DNA of 64,000 nucleotides from Lamellibrachia columna. Taxonomy: Eukaryota; Annelida; Polychaeta; Sabellida; Siboglinidae. Positions 10,727 to 21,173 of this stretch are shown here, piece after piece. The notes under the pieces were generated by a model. That model saw nothing but the letters and a program-made list of their open reading frames with translations. It searched no databases and was not told the origin of the DNA. Numbering within the stretch: position 1 is the stretch's first letter; each line of letters begins with the position of its first letter. The DNA lies in contig OY759274.1 of the NCBI GenBank assembly GCA_963662155.1, forward strand, positions 43,010,886 to 43,074,885. Reading direction: 5' to 3'. The position numbers were made by a program, and so were the translations under genes.

Positions 10727-12785
10727 TAATCGCAAATTACAGTAGGATATAATATATCTCTCAAGTCATAAACACAACTCAGTATGTAAGACAAGTGGTC
10801 TACCTTTTCTCTGTGATAAATTCGAAGTGGGAAGATGTAATGGTGACACGTCTTTATATACACAGAAATTGTCACAAGACTTGGCTTGCCGTGTGTTACC
10901 GTAAACCTCAAATTTAGGAGTTGGGCGGCTGCCCACATAAAAGTCATTTGATGTGCATCATAATGTCATTTGTACAGTCGATTACAAAATGTAAAATACA
11001 TTATTATATTTGTTTATCTTGGTAGAATATATTGACACTGCAGGACAAGCTGTGTAAAACAATCCACATAGAATTTCAGTTCTTCCTGGTCACTGTTGTC
11101 GCTGAAGCCTCCCAGTGCACGTTTCAGCAGTGCCCTGTCGTCTTGACATAGGTACAACTTGAAATCCGGCAAGAGTACCTTATCAGATACCTCGTCTTCT
11201 CCAAAGGCAATTTGGAGCAGGGTGCAGCGACATAGTCTTGGAAGCACCTGAAGCAACAACCCAACAGTGTGGCAAAGAAGACGACCAATTTGAATAAACT
11301 TCTTCTCATCTGCCCTTAATCGGTGTAGCGGCAGATACGGAATGGCATAATCCTCACCGGTGAAGTAGGTCCGGAAAACTTCTGCCCAAGTCATTGTCAG
11401 AAATTCCTTTGTTAACCCTCCGAAGTCCAGGCCATCTTCTCCGATAAACGAAACTTTCAACCGCTTTGTTAGAACTGTTGGAGAGTCATACACATGTAGA
11501 AATGTGGACGGTATGTCATTCCTGTGAAGAATGACTTCTTCTTCCGTGTATTGAACAAGATCTGCGACTGATTGAAAGGCTGAAACAGTAGCCAATGAAA
11601 TGGGTACATTCCTAGTCAAAGCGAGACATGGCAGCTCGACACGGCAGCTCGACACGATTATTTTGCATAGCTAGTGCAATTTTTTCTGCCCAAACTGTAG
11701 GGTGGGTCTTACAGAGTAAAAATATATTGAACGTTTTTCTGTCAGACCCCCGTTTAATCGCAAATTACAGTAGGATATAATATATCTCTCAAGTCATAAA
11801 CACAACTCAGTATGTAAGACAAGTGGTCTACCTTTTCTCTGTGATAAATTCGAAGTGGGAAGATGTAATGGTGACACGTCTTTATATACACAGAAATTGT
11901 CACATGACTTGGCTTGCCGTGTATTACCGTAAACTTCAAATTTAGGAGTTGGGCGGCTGCCCACATAAGTCATTTGATGTGCATCATAATGTCATATTTG
12001 TACAGTCGATTACAAAATGTAAAATACATTATTATATTTGTTTATCTTGATAGAATATATTGACACTGCAGGACAAGCTGTGTAAAACAATCCACATAGA
12101 AATTCAGTTCTTCCTGGTCACTGTTGTCACTGAAGCCAGTGCACGTTTCAGCAGTGCCCTGTCGTCTTGACATAGGTACAACTTGAAATCCGGCAAGAGT
12201 ACCTTATCAGATACCTCGTCTTCTCCATAGGCAATTTGGAGCAGGGTGCAGCGACATAGTCTTGGAGGCACCTGAAGCAACAACCCAACAGTGTGGCAAA
12301 GAAGACGACCAATTTGAATAAACTTCTTCTCATCTGCCCTTGATCGGTGTAGCGGCAGATACGGAATGGCATAATCCTCACCGGTGAAGTAGGTCCGGAA
12401 AACTTCTGCCCAAGTCATTGTCAGAAATTCCTTTGTTAACCCTCCGAAGTCCAGGCCATCTTCTCCGATAAACGAAACTTTCAACCGCTTTGTTAGAACT
12501 GTTGGGGAGTCATACACATGTAGAAATGTGGACGGTATGTCATTCCTGTGAAGAATGACTTCTTCCGTGTATTGAACAAGATCTGCGACTGATTGAAAGG
12601 CTGAAACAGTAGCCAATGAAATGGGTACATTCCTAGTCAAAGCGAGACACGGCAGCTCGATACGATTATTTTGCATAGCTAGTGCAATTTTGTCTGCCCA
12701 AACTGTAGGGTGGGTCTTACAGAGTAAAAAATATATTGAACGTTTTTCTGTCAGACCCCGTTTCCATGTAACAAACAAAATGGCC
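10727..12785. repeat. 1,028-bp tandem duplication carrying the HECT ORF
   Basis: The sequence from TAATCGCAAATTAC at 10727 restarts at 11755, a period of 1,028 bp, so copy A holds two HECT ORFs where copy B has one. The two halves differ by point changes and small indels, including a 4-bp indel near the 3' end of the HECT ORF. Confidence 0.9.
11014..11655 (-). CDS. HECT E3-ligase N-lobe ORF, copy A1
   Basis: 213 codons. RLKVSFIGEDGLDFGGLTKE is the classic start of a HECT domain, followed by FLTMTWAEVFRTYFTGEDYA and FIQIGRLLCHTVGLLLQVLP. This resembles the HECT of G2E3-like proteins in invertebrates. The ORF stops after KFYVDCFTQLVLQCQYILP, so the C-lobe with the catalytic cysteine is absent and ligase activity is not expected. 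Its 3' end is the longest of the three copies because it lacks the 4-bp deletion seen in the others. It sits next to DIRS-like fragments on the same strand, suggesting it travelled with that element. Confidence 0.7.
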   Translation of the reverse strand: MSSCRVELPCLALTRNVPISLATVSAFQSVADLVQYTEEEVILHRNDIPSTFLHVYDSPTVLTKRLKVSFIGEDGLDFGGLTKEFLTMTWAEVFRTYFTGEDYAIPYLPLHRLRADEKKFIQIGRLLCHTVGLLLQVLPRLCRCTLLQIAFGEDEVSDKVLLPDFKLYLCQDDRALLKRALGGFSDNSDQEELKFYVDCFTQLVLQCQYILPR

Positions 12786-12799
12786 ACCATTTTGAACAA
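12104..12799 (-). pseudogene. HECT N-lobe ORF, copy A2
   Basis: Same protein as copy A1, with a longer open N-terminal part (MFKMVAILFVTWKRGLTEKR). It shares a 4-bp deletion with copy B that shifts the frame at the end (RALASVTTVTRKN). It also lacks the catalytic C-lobe. It is the second half of the 1,028-bp tandem duplication. Confidence 0.7.
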
Positions 12800-13017
12800 A
12801 TATTGGCAAATTGAAAGTCATTCTTCAGCCCATAGTTCATCTTCTTGTTGTGGGTGCATCTCTGCCACTGGATCATGTGTTGTCCAATTTTGGTTTACAC
12901 AGGTTCAGTTTAGGACATTTACAAAAATACAACAACAAAAACATGCTCATTAAAGAAAAGCTTCATAAAGTGCTTTACTTTCAATACTAGCATAATTATC
13001 TTATTCTTATACATATA

Positions 13018-13985
13018 TGTGACCCATCTTAACAAAATGAGTCACATGTCGGAAATGTTTTTAATTGAGTTATTAGTAGCGTTGGATAGAGCAGAATCTT
13101 TGCTTTCACGTGATATATCAAGCAAGAAGATCGCTCAATTCTAACTGAAGTTATAGCTTGACAAACACGTGTGGGGTAGAAACCTTGAAACAGAAAACGG
13201 CCGTCAAAGTTTATGCAAAATATTTGTTATATTTCATGAAATGTACCTTAGTTACCATGGACAGATCTTGCTGAAATTTGGACTACTCGAAGATAATGTC
13301 ATTCTCAAGATATTCTGTTAATATGAATACATCATCTTTGTTAGAAAAAAATTAGCAGATCAATTAACATATTATGTAACTATCACCATTGTTAAGAAAA
13401 GCGAACAACCTGCACTAATATTATACCTTGGTTAGCATGAACATATCTGGCTGAAATTTGGACCACTCAAAGATAATGGCATTCTCATGATATTCTATTT
13501 GTTAATAACAAAATCTTTATTAGAAATAATTAACAATAAAATTAATTGCTTATGTAATTAGCACTTTTGTTATGAAAAGCGAAAACCTGCATATAGCATG
13601 TACATGTCTGGCTGAAATTTAGACAACTCAAAGATAATGGCATTCTCATGATATTCTATTAATATGAAAACAAATTTTTTGTTAGAAATAATTAACAAAA
13701 AAATTAATTGCTTATGCAATTACTGCCATTGCTATGAAAAGTGAAAACCTGCAACACTATTATACCTTAGTTAGCATGGACATATCTGGCTGAAATTTTG
13801 ACAACTTGAAGATAATTGTCTTCTCGTGACACTCTATTAATAGGAAAAGAAGATTTTTGTTAGACAAAATAATTGCTTGTGTAATTACAACGTTAAGAAA
13901 AGTTAATTCTGGCAACACTATTATGCCAATGTATACGTCACTTTTTAGAGATAATTATCATTACTATCTGTAACATAGGTGGGTC
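13018..13985. mobile_element. Possible non-autonomous element with internal tandem repeats
   Basis: Bounded by imperfect inverted ends: TGACCCATCT at the left and the complement of TGACCCACCT at the right. Inside are about four copies of a ~160-180 bp unit marked by GGCTGAAATTT (near 13271, 13450, 13610 and 13790). There is no coding capacity and no clear target duplication. Confidence 0.4.
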
Positions 13986-14240
13986 AGTAAGAATGTTATA
14001 ATTATTAAAACAACTTATTCAAATGTATGAAAACATGTCAATACGCTGAACGTTGTTTTCTCTTCACAGCAAACACCAGAACAGACTCACATTTAACAAC
14101 TTTAATACTAATCAACAACGTAATTACATAAACACAACAGATTGGTAACAACGTCCAGGTCAAGCGTCCCTTCCAGGACGGCCACGTCCTCGCTTGTGTG
14201 GTGTTGGCACGGGTGCAGGTGATGAGGATAGCTGACGGAC

Positions 14241-17200
14241 TCAACGCCCTCGTCCACGTCCCCTGCCTCTTCCCCTACCCCGCCCCAGCGCAGCAGTAGT
14301 TGCTTCACACTCTGGTTCCTGTGCACTGGACGGTCCGGCAACAGGGGCAGTATCCTGCTGCCCAGACGGTCCGGCAACAGGAACAGTTCCCTCAGCAGGG
14401 CAGGGACATAGGATGTCCTCAAAGCCTTCCTTTACAAACTGTCGGATGTGCCGGTAGAGATACGCCTGGCGAGCTAGGTCGAGTCCAGGTGGAGGGATGG
14501 CGGCAGGAGCTGAGGCAGGGAGAGTGCCAGCATCAGCTACGAGCAGGTCGATGCCTTCCTCTTCATCTTCGGGGGGTGACCTTGGCAAACACAACTCCTG
14601 GGCGAGCAGCATCGAACCTAATATCACAAACAGAATAAGCGGAGTGCTTAATAATAATTATTATTATTTGTATGTTTCTGTTAAAAACACACAGGATCTG
14701 GTGTACTCCCGCCTGGCAGACTTCATACCAAAATGACTTGTATTCTATCACTATGTAATTACTCATTTAAATTCACAACTATCCACAGCAAGATCTTCAT
14801 TTACACAGTTGAATAAACCAAGACAATGTGGAGTGGTTGAAATTGTCAATTATAATATAACGCCAGCAAGCTCATTTGAACCATGTTTCTGTTGACTGAG
14901 ATGTCAACGAGTGAACAATGCTGGCTTTCTCACAACAGTACACATACAGTATTATTGACATTAATTGACTTTGCTCTCATATACATCATAACAGATGGTA
15001 CAATTTAAAAAAAAAATGGTCATACCTGAAGTGCTGGTACTTCTTGATTCCCATCAAGGGCCTGAAGAATGGACTCAGGTGGCTCTGCCAGTTTCCCACA
15101 GGGACGAAAGACGTACCGTCTTCCAGGCCGATGAGCTGTGCTGAATTTACACAGGCGCTCCCATTCACGACGGTCTCGAACTCTGACAGAGACGATATCG
15201 CATGGCGTTTGAATGCCCGCTTCAAAAGCCCAAAACATCCGTCCGGGGCAAACTTTGTGTGTCCAGCAAGCATAAAGTTGAGAGTAATGGATTGGTGGAG
15301 ACCAATGGCGACCCTCCATGCACAATACCACAGGACATAACGGTTCTTGTTCTGTCCTGCGCAATTGTCACAATGAAGGTCGGCATGGGTCTCACCCAGT
15401 CCAAAATTCTCAAAAAAGTAATGCAAGTAGGACAACACAGCATTTGACCCCTTTGAGATGAGATGGGCTTCATCAATGAGGAAGTTCACCTGCTTTGGGA
15501 GCCCCTCGCAGCAGACCCCAAATATCCCACACTTCCTAGGAACTAGGAAATACAAGGGGCCTGGCTGGAGAGGATCACTTGGCAGGTGAACTTGCTGCGC
15601 ATAATCGAAACTGTAGTGCATCGAGACCTGTCTGCTGCAGGGAGCACTCCTGTGTAAATCAGACAGTTGCAGCTGCTTGCATGTCTCCTTGGCACGTGCC
15701 AGCATCTCGTTGTAGTGCGACCGAGCTAAGTGAGCAAGTCGCAGGTGATCCTGTCAAAACAATGTCACCAACTAAACAACTGCATGTGTTTGCATAACAT
15801 TATACCTATCTCATATAAGCCAGTCAGTGTACTCCAGTAAATGATGTAATTGTATGTTACTCTTCATTTTGAATGACATGAATTTTATTGTTGAAAATTA
15901 AGTCATTAACTGAAGGCAGATATTATAACTTTATATGAAAAAAACTAATGTAAATTTTTTTATTTATAAATGTAATACTTAAACATAAACTATAAACAAA
16001 ATAAAAGTGTACAGATATGAAGAAAACCACTCTCCTTCAGATGACAGTTGTCTTTAATCAGGAAATGATCAACTGCTGCACTCTGAAAGGAGTAACAAAA
16101 TAACAAGAATACTAAATACTAGCTAACTAAGCTAAACAGCATTGACAGTGAAATGTGCGTATAGTAATGTATCTTGTACCTCAATGTAATGTCATCAGCA
16201 CACAGTGTTCACTGTCGACCCATTCGTGTGGCAGGCTATGGGTATAATGTACTAGTGCCAATTGACTGCAGTGGGCACTTGATGTCCAACCATGCATAAC
16301 GATACGCATCACTGACCAGTGACTACCACAGATCTATAGGCCATATACTTGTAGGCTACTTGCTACATCTCATCAAGATACTGCATGATGAAACGATTTG
16401 TCTTTCATTTGTTAACACTTAGTATGATCACTGTTCAAACCTCTTGCTTCTTCAACCGCTGGCTCTTCTCCTCCTCTTGCTTCTTCAACCGCTGGCTCTC
16501 CTCCTCCTCTTGCTTCTTCACCTGCTGGCTCTCCTCCTCCTCTTGCTTCTTCAACCGCTGGCTCTCCTCCTCCTCTACAAGGTTCACTCCTCGGTAGATC
16601 ATGCGATTGTTGGACTGGCAGGTCCAACACAGATCGGTCATAGGCCGTGCAGTTAGAATGTGAGGAACCAACTTCAGCCAGGTCGTCCGGAAGACCGACA
16701 TGCTCATCACTGCATGATCTGCAAACATAAACACAGTTGGTAATAATGTACAAAGGAATCCCATCAATCTGAACACAAGACCAGTATTTTATACTGTGGA
16801 AGAATTATTTTTATAGTGTTACCGTTATTTAAAAAGCATGGCTACTTGTGAATAGATGCACTTTATTGTTAAAAGGTGGAAAAATTAGTATGACCTTTAT
16901 CCTGTTTGATGCCACAGATTCGCTAGCCAGTCTGAAAGACAAGACAAACTCCATAAATTATCATTATAGTTAGACCAAAAAAAGTTTCAAATACCTTTCT
17001 GTTCGCAGGCAGACTTGTAGCACTCGTAGACCTTTGTCTTGGTCTCTGACGAAGGCAGCAACTTGACATCATCGCGCTTGTAGCCGGGGATGCGTCTGGG
17101 AAGCACCAATGCATTGTCCTCCGCATAGCTGCAGATGAAGGACACTGCTCGCTTGGTGTCCTCGAACGTGTGCGCCCTCACGTTGCTCTTCCGGCCACCT

Positions 17201-17275
17201 GTCCGCTTTTCTTTAGCGATTAAGCCGTTGTCCTTATACCAACTGAGCAGAGAACTCAGTCGGTTCTGGCTGATG
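14241..17275 (-). CDS. DUF7869-family gene, four exons
   Basis: Four exons with good splice sites and matching phases. A is 17275-16995 (acceptor GTTACAG, donor AAG/GTATTT). B is 16718-16441 (acceptor TTTGCAG, donor GAG/GTTTGA). C is 15750-15026 (acceptor TTGACAG, donor CAG/GTATGA). D runs from 14617 to a stop at 14241. A has ALVLPRRIPGYKRDDVKLLP. B has PMTDLCWTCQSN and a Glu/Lys-rich helix. C holds the DUF7869 core with HYSFDYAQQVHLPSDP, HADLHCDNCAGQNKN and GHTKFAPDGCFGLLK. D has LARQAYLYRHIRQF and ends in a Gly-Arg tail. Such proteins are probably transposase-derived. The N-terminal exon is not identified. The only break is a 1-bp frame change at a run of six C (14571-14576), which could be a mutation or a sequencing error. 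Confidence 0.75.
15760..16430. other. Intron between exons B and C of the DUF7869 gene
   Basis: AT-rich, no ORF. Its ends match the donor of exon B and the acceptor of exon C. Confidence 0.7.
16441..16572. repeat. 33-bp tandem repeat, 4 units, inside exon B
   Basis: Units at 16441, 16474, 16507 and 16540. On the minus strand each encodes the 11-residue unit EEEESQRLKKQ, lengthening a charged helix. The last unit abuts the splice donor. Confidence 0.95.
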
Positions 17276-17510
17276 CTGTAACATGATTGATGGAAAACAT
17301 TCAACAATGGCAGGCTATGTTAAATGTAACAGTCTAAACATGTTCACAATGAGTATTTCAGGACATCATGTTTGAAGATTAACTCTGGTGGCACGGACCA
17401 ATCATCAGTAGGCAACAGTGATTCCACACTAATTTAATTTTAAACAATTGACATTAATTATTGAAAAAATAATTAATACTATATTAAAAAACAACAGCAG
17501 CTGGTGATGT

Positions 17511-17685
17511 GACCAGCTGGTGTCCACCAGTGCTTGTTGGGCAGGTCTAGTAGTAGGTGGGAGCCTCGTGACGTGGCCGACCCATCTCGTGTCTTCTGAC
17601 CAGCTGGTGTCCACCAGTGCTTGTTGGGCAGGTCTAGTAGTAGGTGGGAGCCTCGTGACGTGGCCGACCCAGCTCGTGTCTTCAG
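17511..17685. repeat. 87-bp tandem repeat, 2 units (copy B)
   Basis: Starts at 17511 and 17598. Same repeat as at 9511 but with an extra TAG triplet in each unit. Confidence 0.9.
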
Positions 17686-17689
17686 CAGC

Positions 17690-18620
17690 TACTTCTTCAT
17701 ATGGGGATAGCTAGGGAACAGGCTGAAGGAAACCTGTCAAAAGACGACGCAATCTTCTTGGTCAAAACTGGTAATCATCAGGATGAACAGAAATAATTCG
17801 GAACACCGACTCTATATCTGCTTTAGCAATAAATCATCCCTGGCCCACTGACGTTAACAAGGAAATAAGATAATCATAATTCTCATACGACACAGAGCAG
17901 CATTCTTTTGGTATTCCAAAATTAACTGAATTCCCTTTTGGAAAGGACAAATCATGAATAATGCGAAACTTCCCTGGCTCTTTCTTTGGGATGAGACGGG
18001 TGAAACAACCAAACTAGGAAATGGCGGAGCTGAAAGGGGCCTGCAACACAACAGTTCCGTGTGAATCATTTCTGATGCGACAGACAGGTTAGCTATAATT
18101 GAAGGGTGATTACTTGGCGCTGGCCTGTCAGTTAGGTCCCCATGGAATGGAATGCGGAAACCTACTGAAAAACCCCCACATATTTCCTGCACTAATCCGT
18201 GGTCGTATCTACTTTCACTTAGGAGCCTGTACAGCTGACGTGTAAAGGTGTTGGAAGCCTGGGGTGGACGTTGGGGCTGGCCTGAATGTTTTGCTGTACA
18301 ATGTGCTGCTGCATGGACACCACTGCATGGACACCGCTGCATGGACACCACTGCATGTGGGACAGCTTTGAATGTAGGGACACTTTGGGTTTCTGTACTG
18401 ACCCTGGGAAGCGAAGGAGTAGCAGTAGGGACAGCTGGCAAGAAAGGGCTGTTTCTTGGGAAAGGGCTGTCTCCTCACTGGGAAGATGGGACTCTGGATA
18501 GCAGTAGACTGGCAGGTGACGAAAGAGAACAGTTCTTGCTTGATGTAGTTTATACCAAGGCATGGAATTATATGCCTGCAGCTTGCGGAAATTTCTGTTT
18601 AACTTTTAACCCGCTTTTCG
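17690..18620 (-). pseudogene. DIRS-like gag and 5' RT fragment, copy B
   Basis: Near-identical to copy A over its length. It keeps about 30 bp more around 18150-18190 and has a slightly longer Met/His/Cys-rich stretch (an extra copy of the CCACTGCATGGACA motif). It contains the CCCH-type gag tail and the frameshifted RT start, truncated at the same place as copy A before the tandem repeat, so truncation preceded duplication. Confidence 0.65.
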
Positions 18621-19079
18621 CTACAAAGGTCACCTGAAACCTCTCCGTGTCGAGGTCGAAATCCAACGATTTATGTTCCACCGAATAGTGGGTTAACCGT
18701 CGTACGAACGAATGACCTAACACTTTTATGTCGAACATTTCCTAGATCGAATTATCTCAAAAGCGGTTAAACAAAGGATTAGGATGCAATCTAATCGCAA
18801 ATTACAGTAGGATATAATATATCTCTCAAGTCATAAACACAACTCAGTATGTAAGACAAGTGGTCTACCTTTTCTCTGTGATAAATTCAAAGTGGGAAGA
18901 TGTAATGGTGACACGTCTTTATATACACAGAAATTGTCACATGACTTGGCTTGCCATGTATTACCGTAAACCTCAAATTTAGGAGTTGGGCGGCTGCCCA
19001 CATAAGTCATTTGATGTGCATCATAATGTCATATTTGTACAGTCGATTACAAAATGTAAAATACAATCCACATAGAAAT

Positions 19080-19856
19080 TCAGTTCTTCCTGGTCACTGT
19101 TGTCGCTGAAGCCAGTGCACGTTTCAGCAGTGCCCTGTCGTCTTGACATAGGTACAACTTGAAATCCAGCAAGAGTACCTTATCAGATACCTCGTCTTCT
19201 CCATAGGCAATTTGGAGCAGGGTGCAGCGACATAGTCTTGGAGGCACCTGATGCAACAACCCAACAGTGTGGCAAAGAAGACGACCAATTTGAATGAACT
19301 TCTTCTCATCTGCCCTTGATCGGTGTAGCGGCAGATACGGAATGGCATAATCCTCACTGGTGAAGTAGGTCCGGAAAACTTCTGCCCAAGTCATTGTCAG
19401 AAATTCCTTTGTTAACCCTCCGAAGTCCAGGCCATCTTCTCCGATAAACGAAACTTTCAACCGCTTTGTTAGAACTGTTGGGGAGTCATACACATGTAGA
19501 AATGTGGACGGTATGTCATTCCTGTGAAGAATGACTTCTTCTTCCATGTATTGAACAAGATCTGCGACTGATTGAAAGGCTGAAACAGTAGCCAATGAAA
19601 TGGGTACATTCCTAGTCAAAGCAAGACATGGCAGCTCGATACGATTATTTTGCATAGGTAGTGCAATTTTGTCTGCCCAAACTGTAGGGTGGGTCTTACA
19701 GAGTAAAAAATATATTGAACGTTTTTCTGTCAGACCCCCGTTTCTATGTAACAAACAAAATGGCCACCATTTTGAACAAATATTGGCAAATTGAAAGTCA
19801 TTCTTCAGCCCATAGTTCATCTTCTTGTTGTGGGTGCATCTCTGCCACTGGATCAT
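19080..19856 (-). pseudogene. HECT N-lobe ORF, copy B
   Basis: 258 codons. Same HECT N-lobe as copies A1 and A2 (VSFIGEDGLDFGGLTKEFLT). It shares the 4-bp deletion with A2, ending in an altered tail, and lacks the catalytic C-lobe. The DIRS fragment to HECT arrangement is identical to copy A. Confidence 0.7.
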
Positions 19857-20071
19857 GTGTTGTCCAATTTTGGTTTACACAGGTTCAGTTTAGGACATTT
19901 ACAAAAAAACAACAACAAAAACATGCTCATTAAAGAAAAGCTTCAAAAAGTGCTTTACTTTCAATACTAGCATAATTATCTTATTCTTATACATATATTA
20001 TTAACACTTTATCACAAATGTTTTGATATTGGTATATATATTTATTTGTGTAATTTATTCTATAATAATAC

Positions 20072-21173
20072 TTAACCCATTTTGTCCTGAAGCTATTGCA
20101 GATGAGTTGCAGCCAGTTCCTGACCAGATCCAAGAAATCAGTTTGACAGCTTCAGAAAATGACAGGCCTTCCATTAAAATAGACATAACTTTATTGTTTT
20201 TCATTAATTTTTTTAATGTGATATACCATTAGAAAGCAGATAAAACAAACTATCATGTTATAGAATAAATTAGCGATTTAATTTTTTTTTACTATATGTG
20301 GCATTTGGCGAAACATTTACTAACAATTTTAATTGTAAATTGCGTTTTGTCTTTTTACTTTTCACCTGACATTTTCTCCATGAAGGAGTCAACTTAATTT
20401 TATATTATGCGCCATTCTCTGCTGAAAACGTAGGTATATAACATACTCAAGTATCTTAGGTAGTAATCTTGTTGTGAACAATGTTGTAGTAATACCCCCA
20501 TGCGAGTCTACACAATTTGCCGCGGCTGTACGGAATTAGAGAATACGTTGTGTCAACCATGCCAAATGTTGTGACTCACTTCTTATAACTACCAGACCAA
20601 TAAAATAAAGTAATGAAATTAAATAAACATTTCAATATGAATTTTATTTGTGAAATAATTAGTTGTTGAAAGAAACATTAGGTTTTATGCCGCCGTAAAC
20701 TGCACGCCGTTGGCGAAAATGGATGCCGTCCTCAATTCACTCCAAATCGAAGCCTCCAAAGTTCACTTTCACAATCAACTATCACAGTCAAATATGTTAA
20801 TCAGAATGTCTTGACACACTATATTGTCAATGGGTTTGTCTGCTTCCTAAGTATCACCAGTATGAAGTAAATCGGCGTAATATCCTTCAAAAATTGGTTA
20901 TGATCCGCGCCTTCGTCCGCCATCTTGGCTTCGAAATAGCATGGGGTGTCCTCTTTCCACGTTGATAAACCAATGAACGGCGCTGATTCAATGTTTCTTC
21001 GGTATTCCCCAATGACGACAAGATACTGACGTCATTAAATATGAATCATCCAATAGGCATCCATGTTACAAATGCGAGGGGTTTCCCCGGCAAGTGCGAA
21101 CTACAACTAAAATCGTATCCCGGATACAAAGGGTAACTACGACTGAAATCGTATCCCGGATAAAATGGGTTAA
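20072..21173. mobile_element. TTAA-flanked non-autonomous element (piggyBac-like)
   Basis: The element spans 20076-21169 and is flanked by TTAA on both sides. Its ends are inverted: CCCATTTTGTCC at the left and the complement of CCCATTTTATCC at the right. The empty site is present in the paralogous segment at 22885-22888, where the same flanks (ATAATAC and TAAATAAGCG) join across one TTAA. No transposase ORF is inside. TTAA duplication is typical of the piggyBac superfamily; the assignment rests on that and on the termini only. Confidence 0.75.
21099..21172. repeat. Short tandem repeat at the right end of the TTAA element
   Basis: Two copies of a unit containing AAATCGTATCCCGGATA, next to the right terminal repeat. 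Confidence 0.7.
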
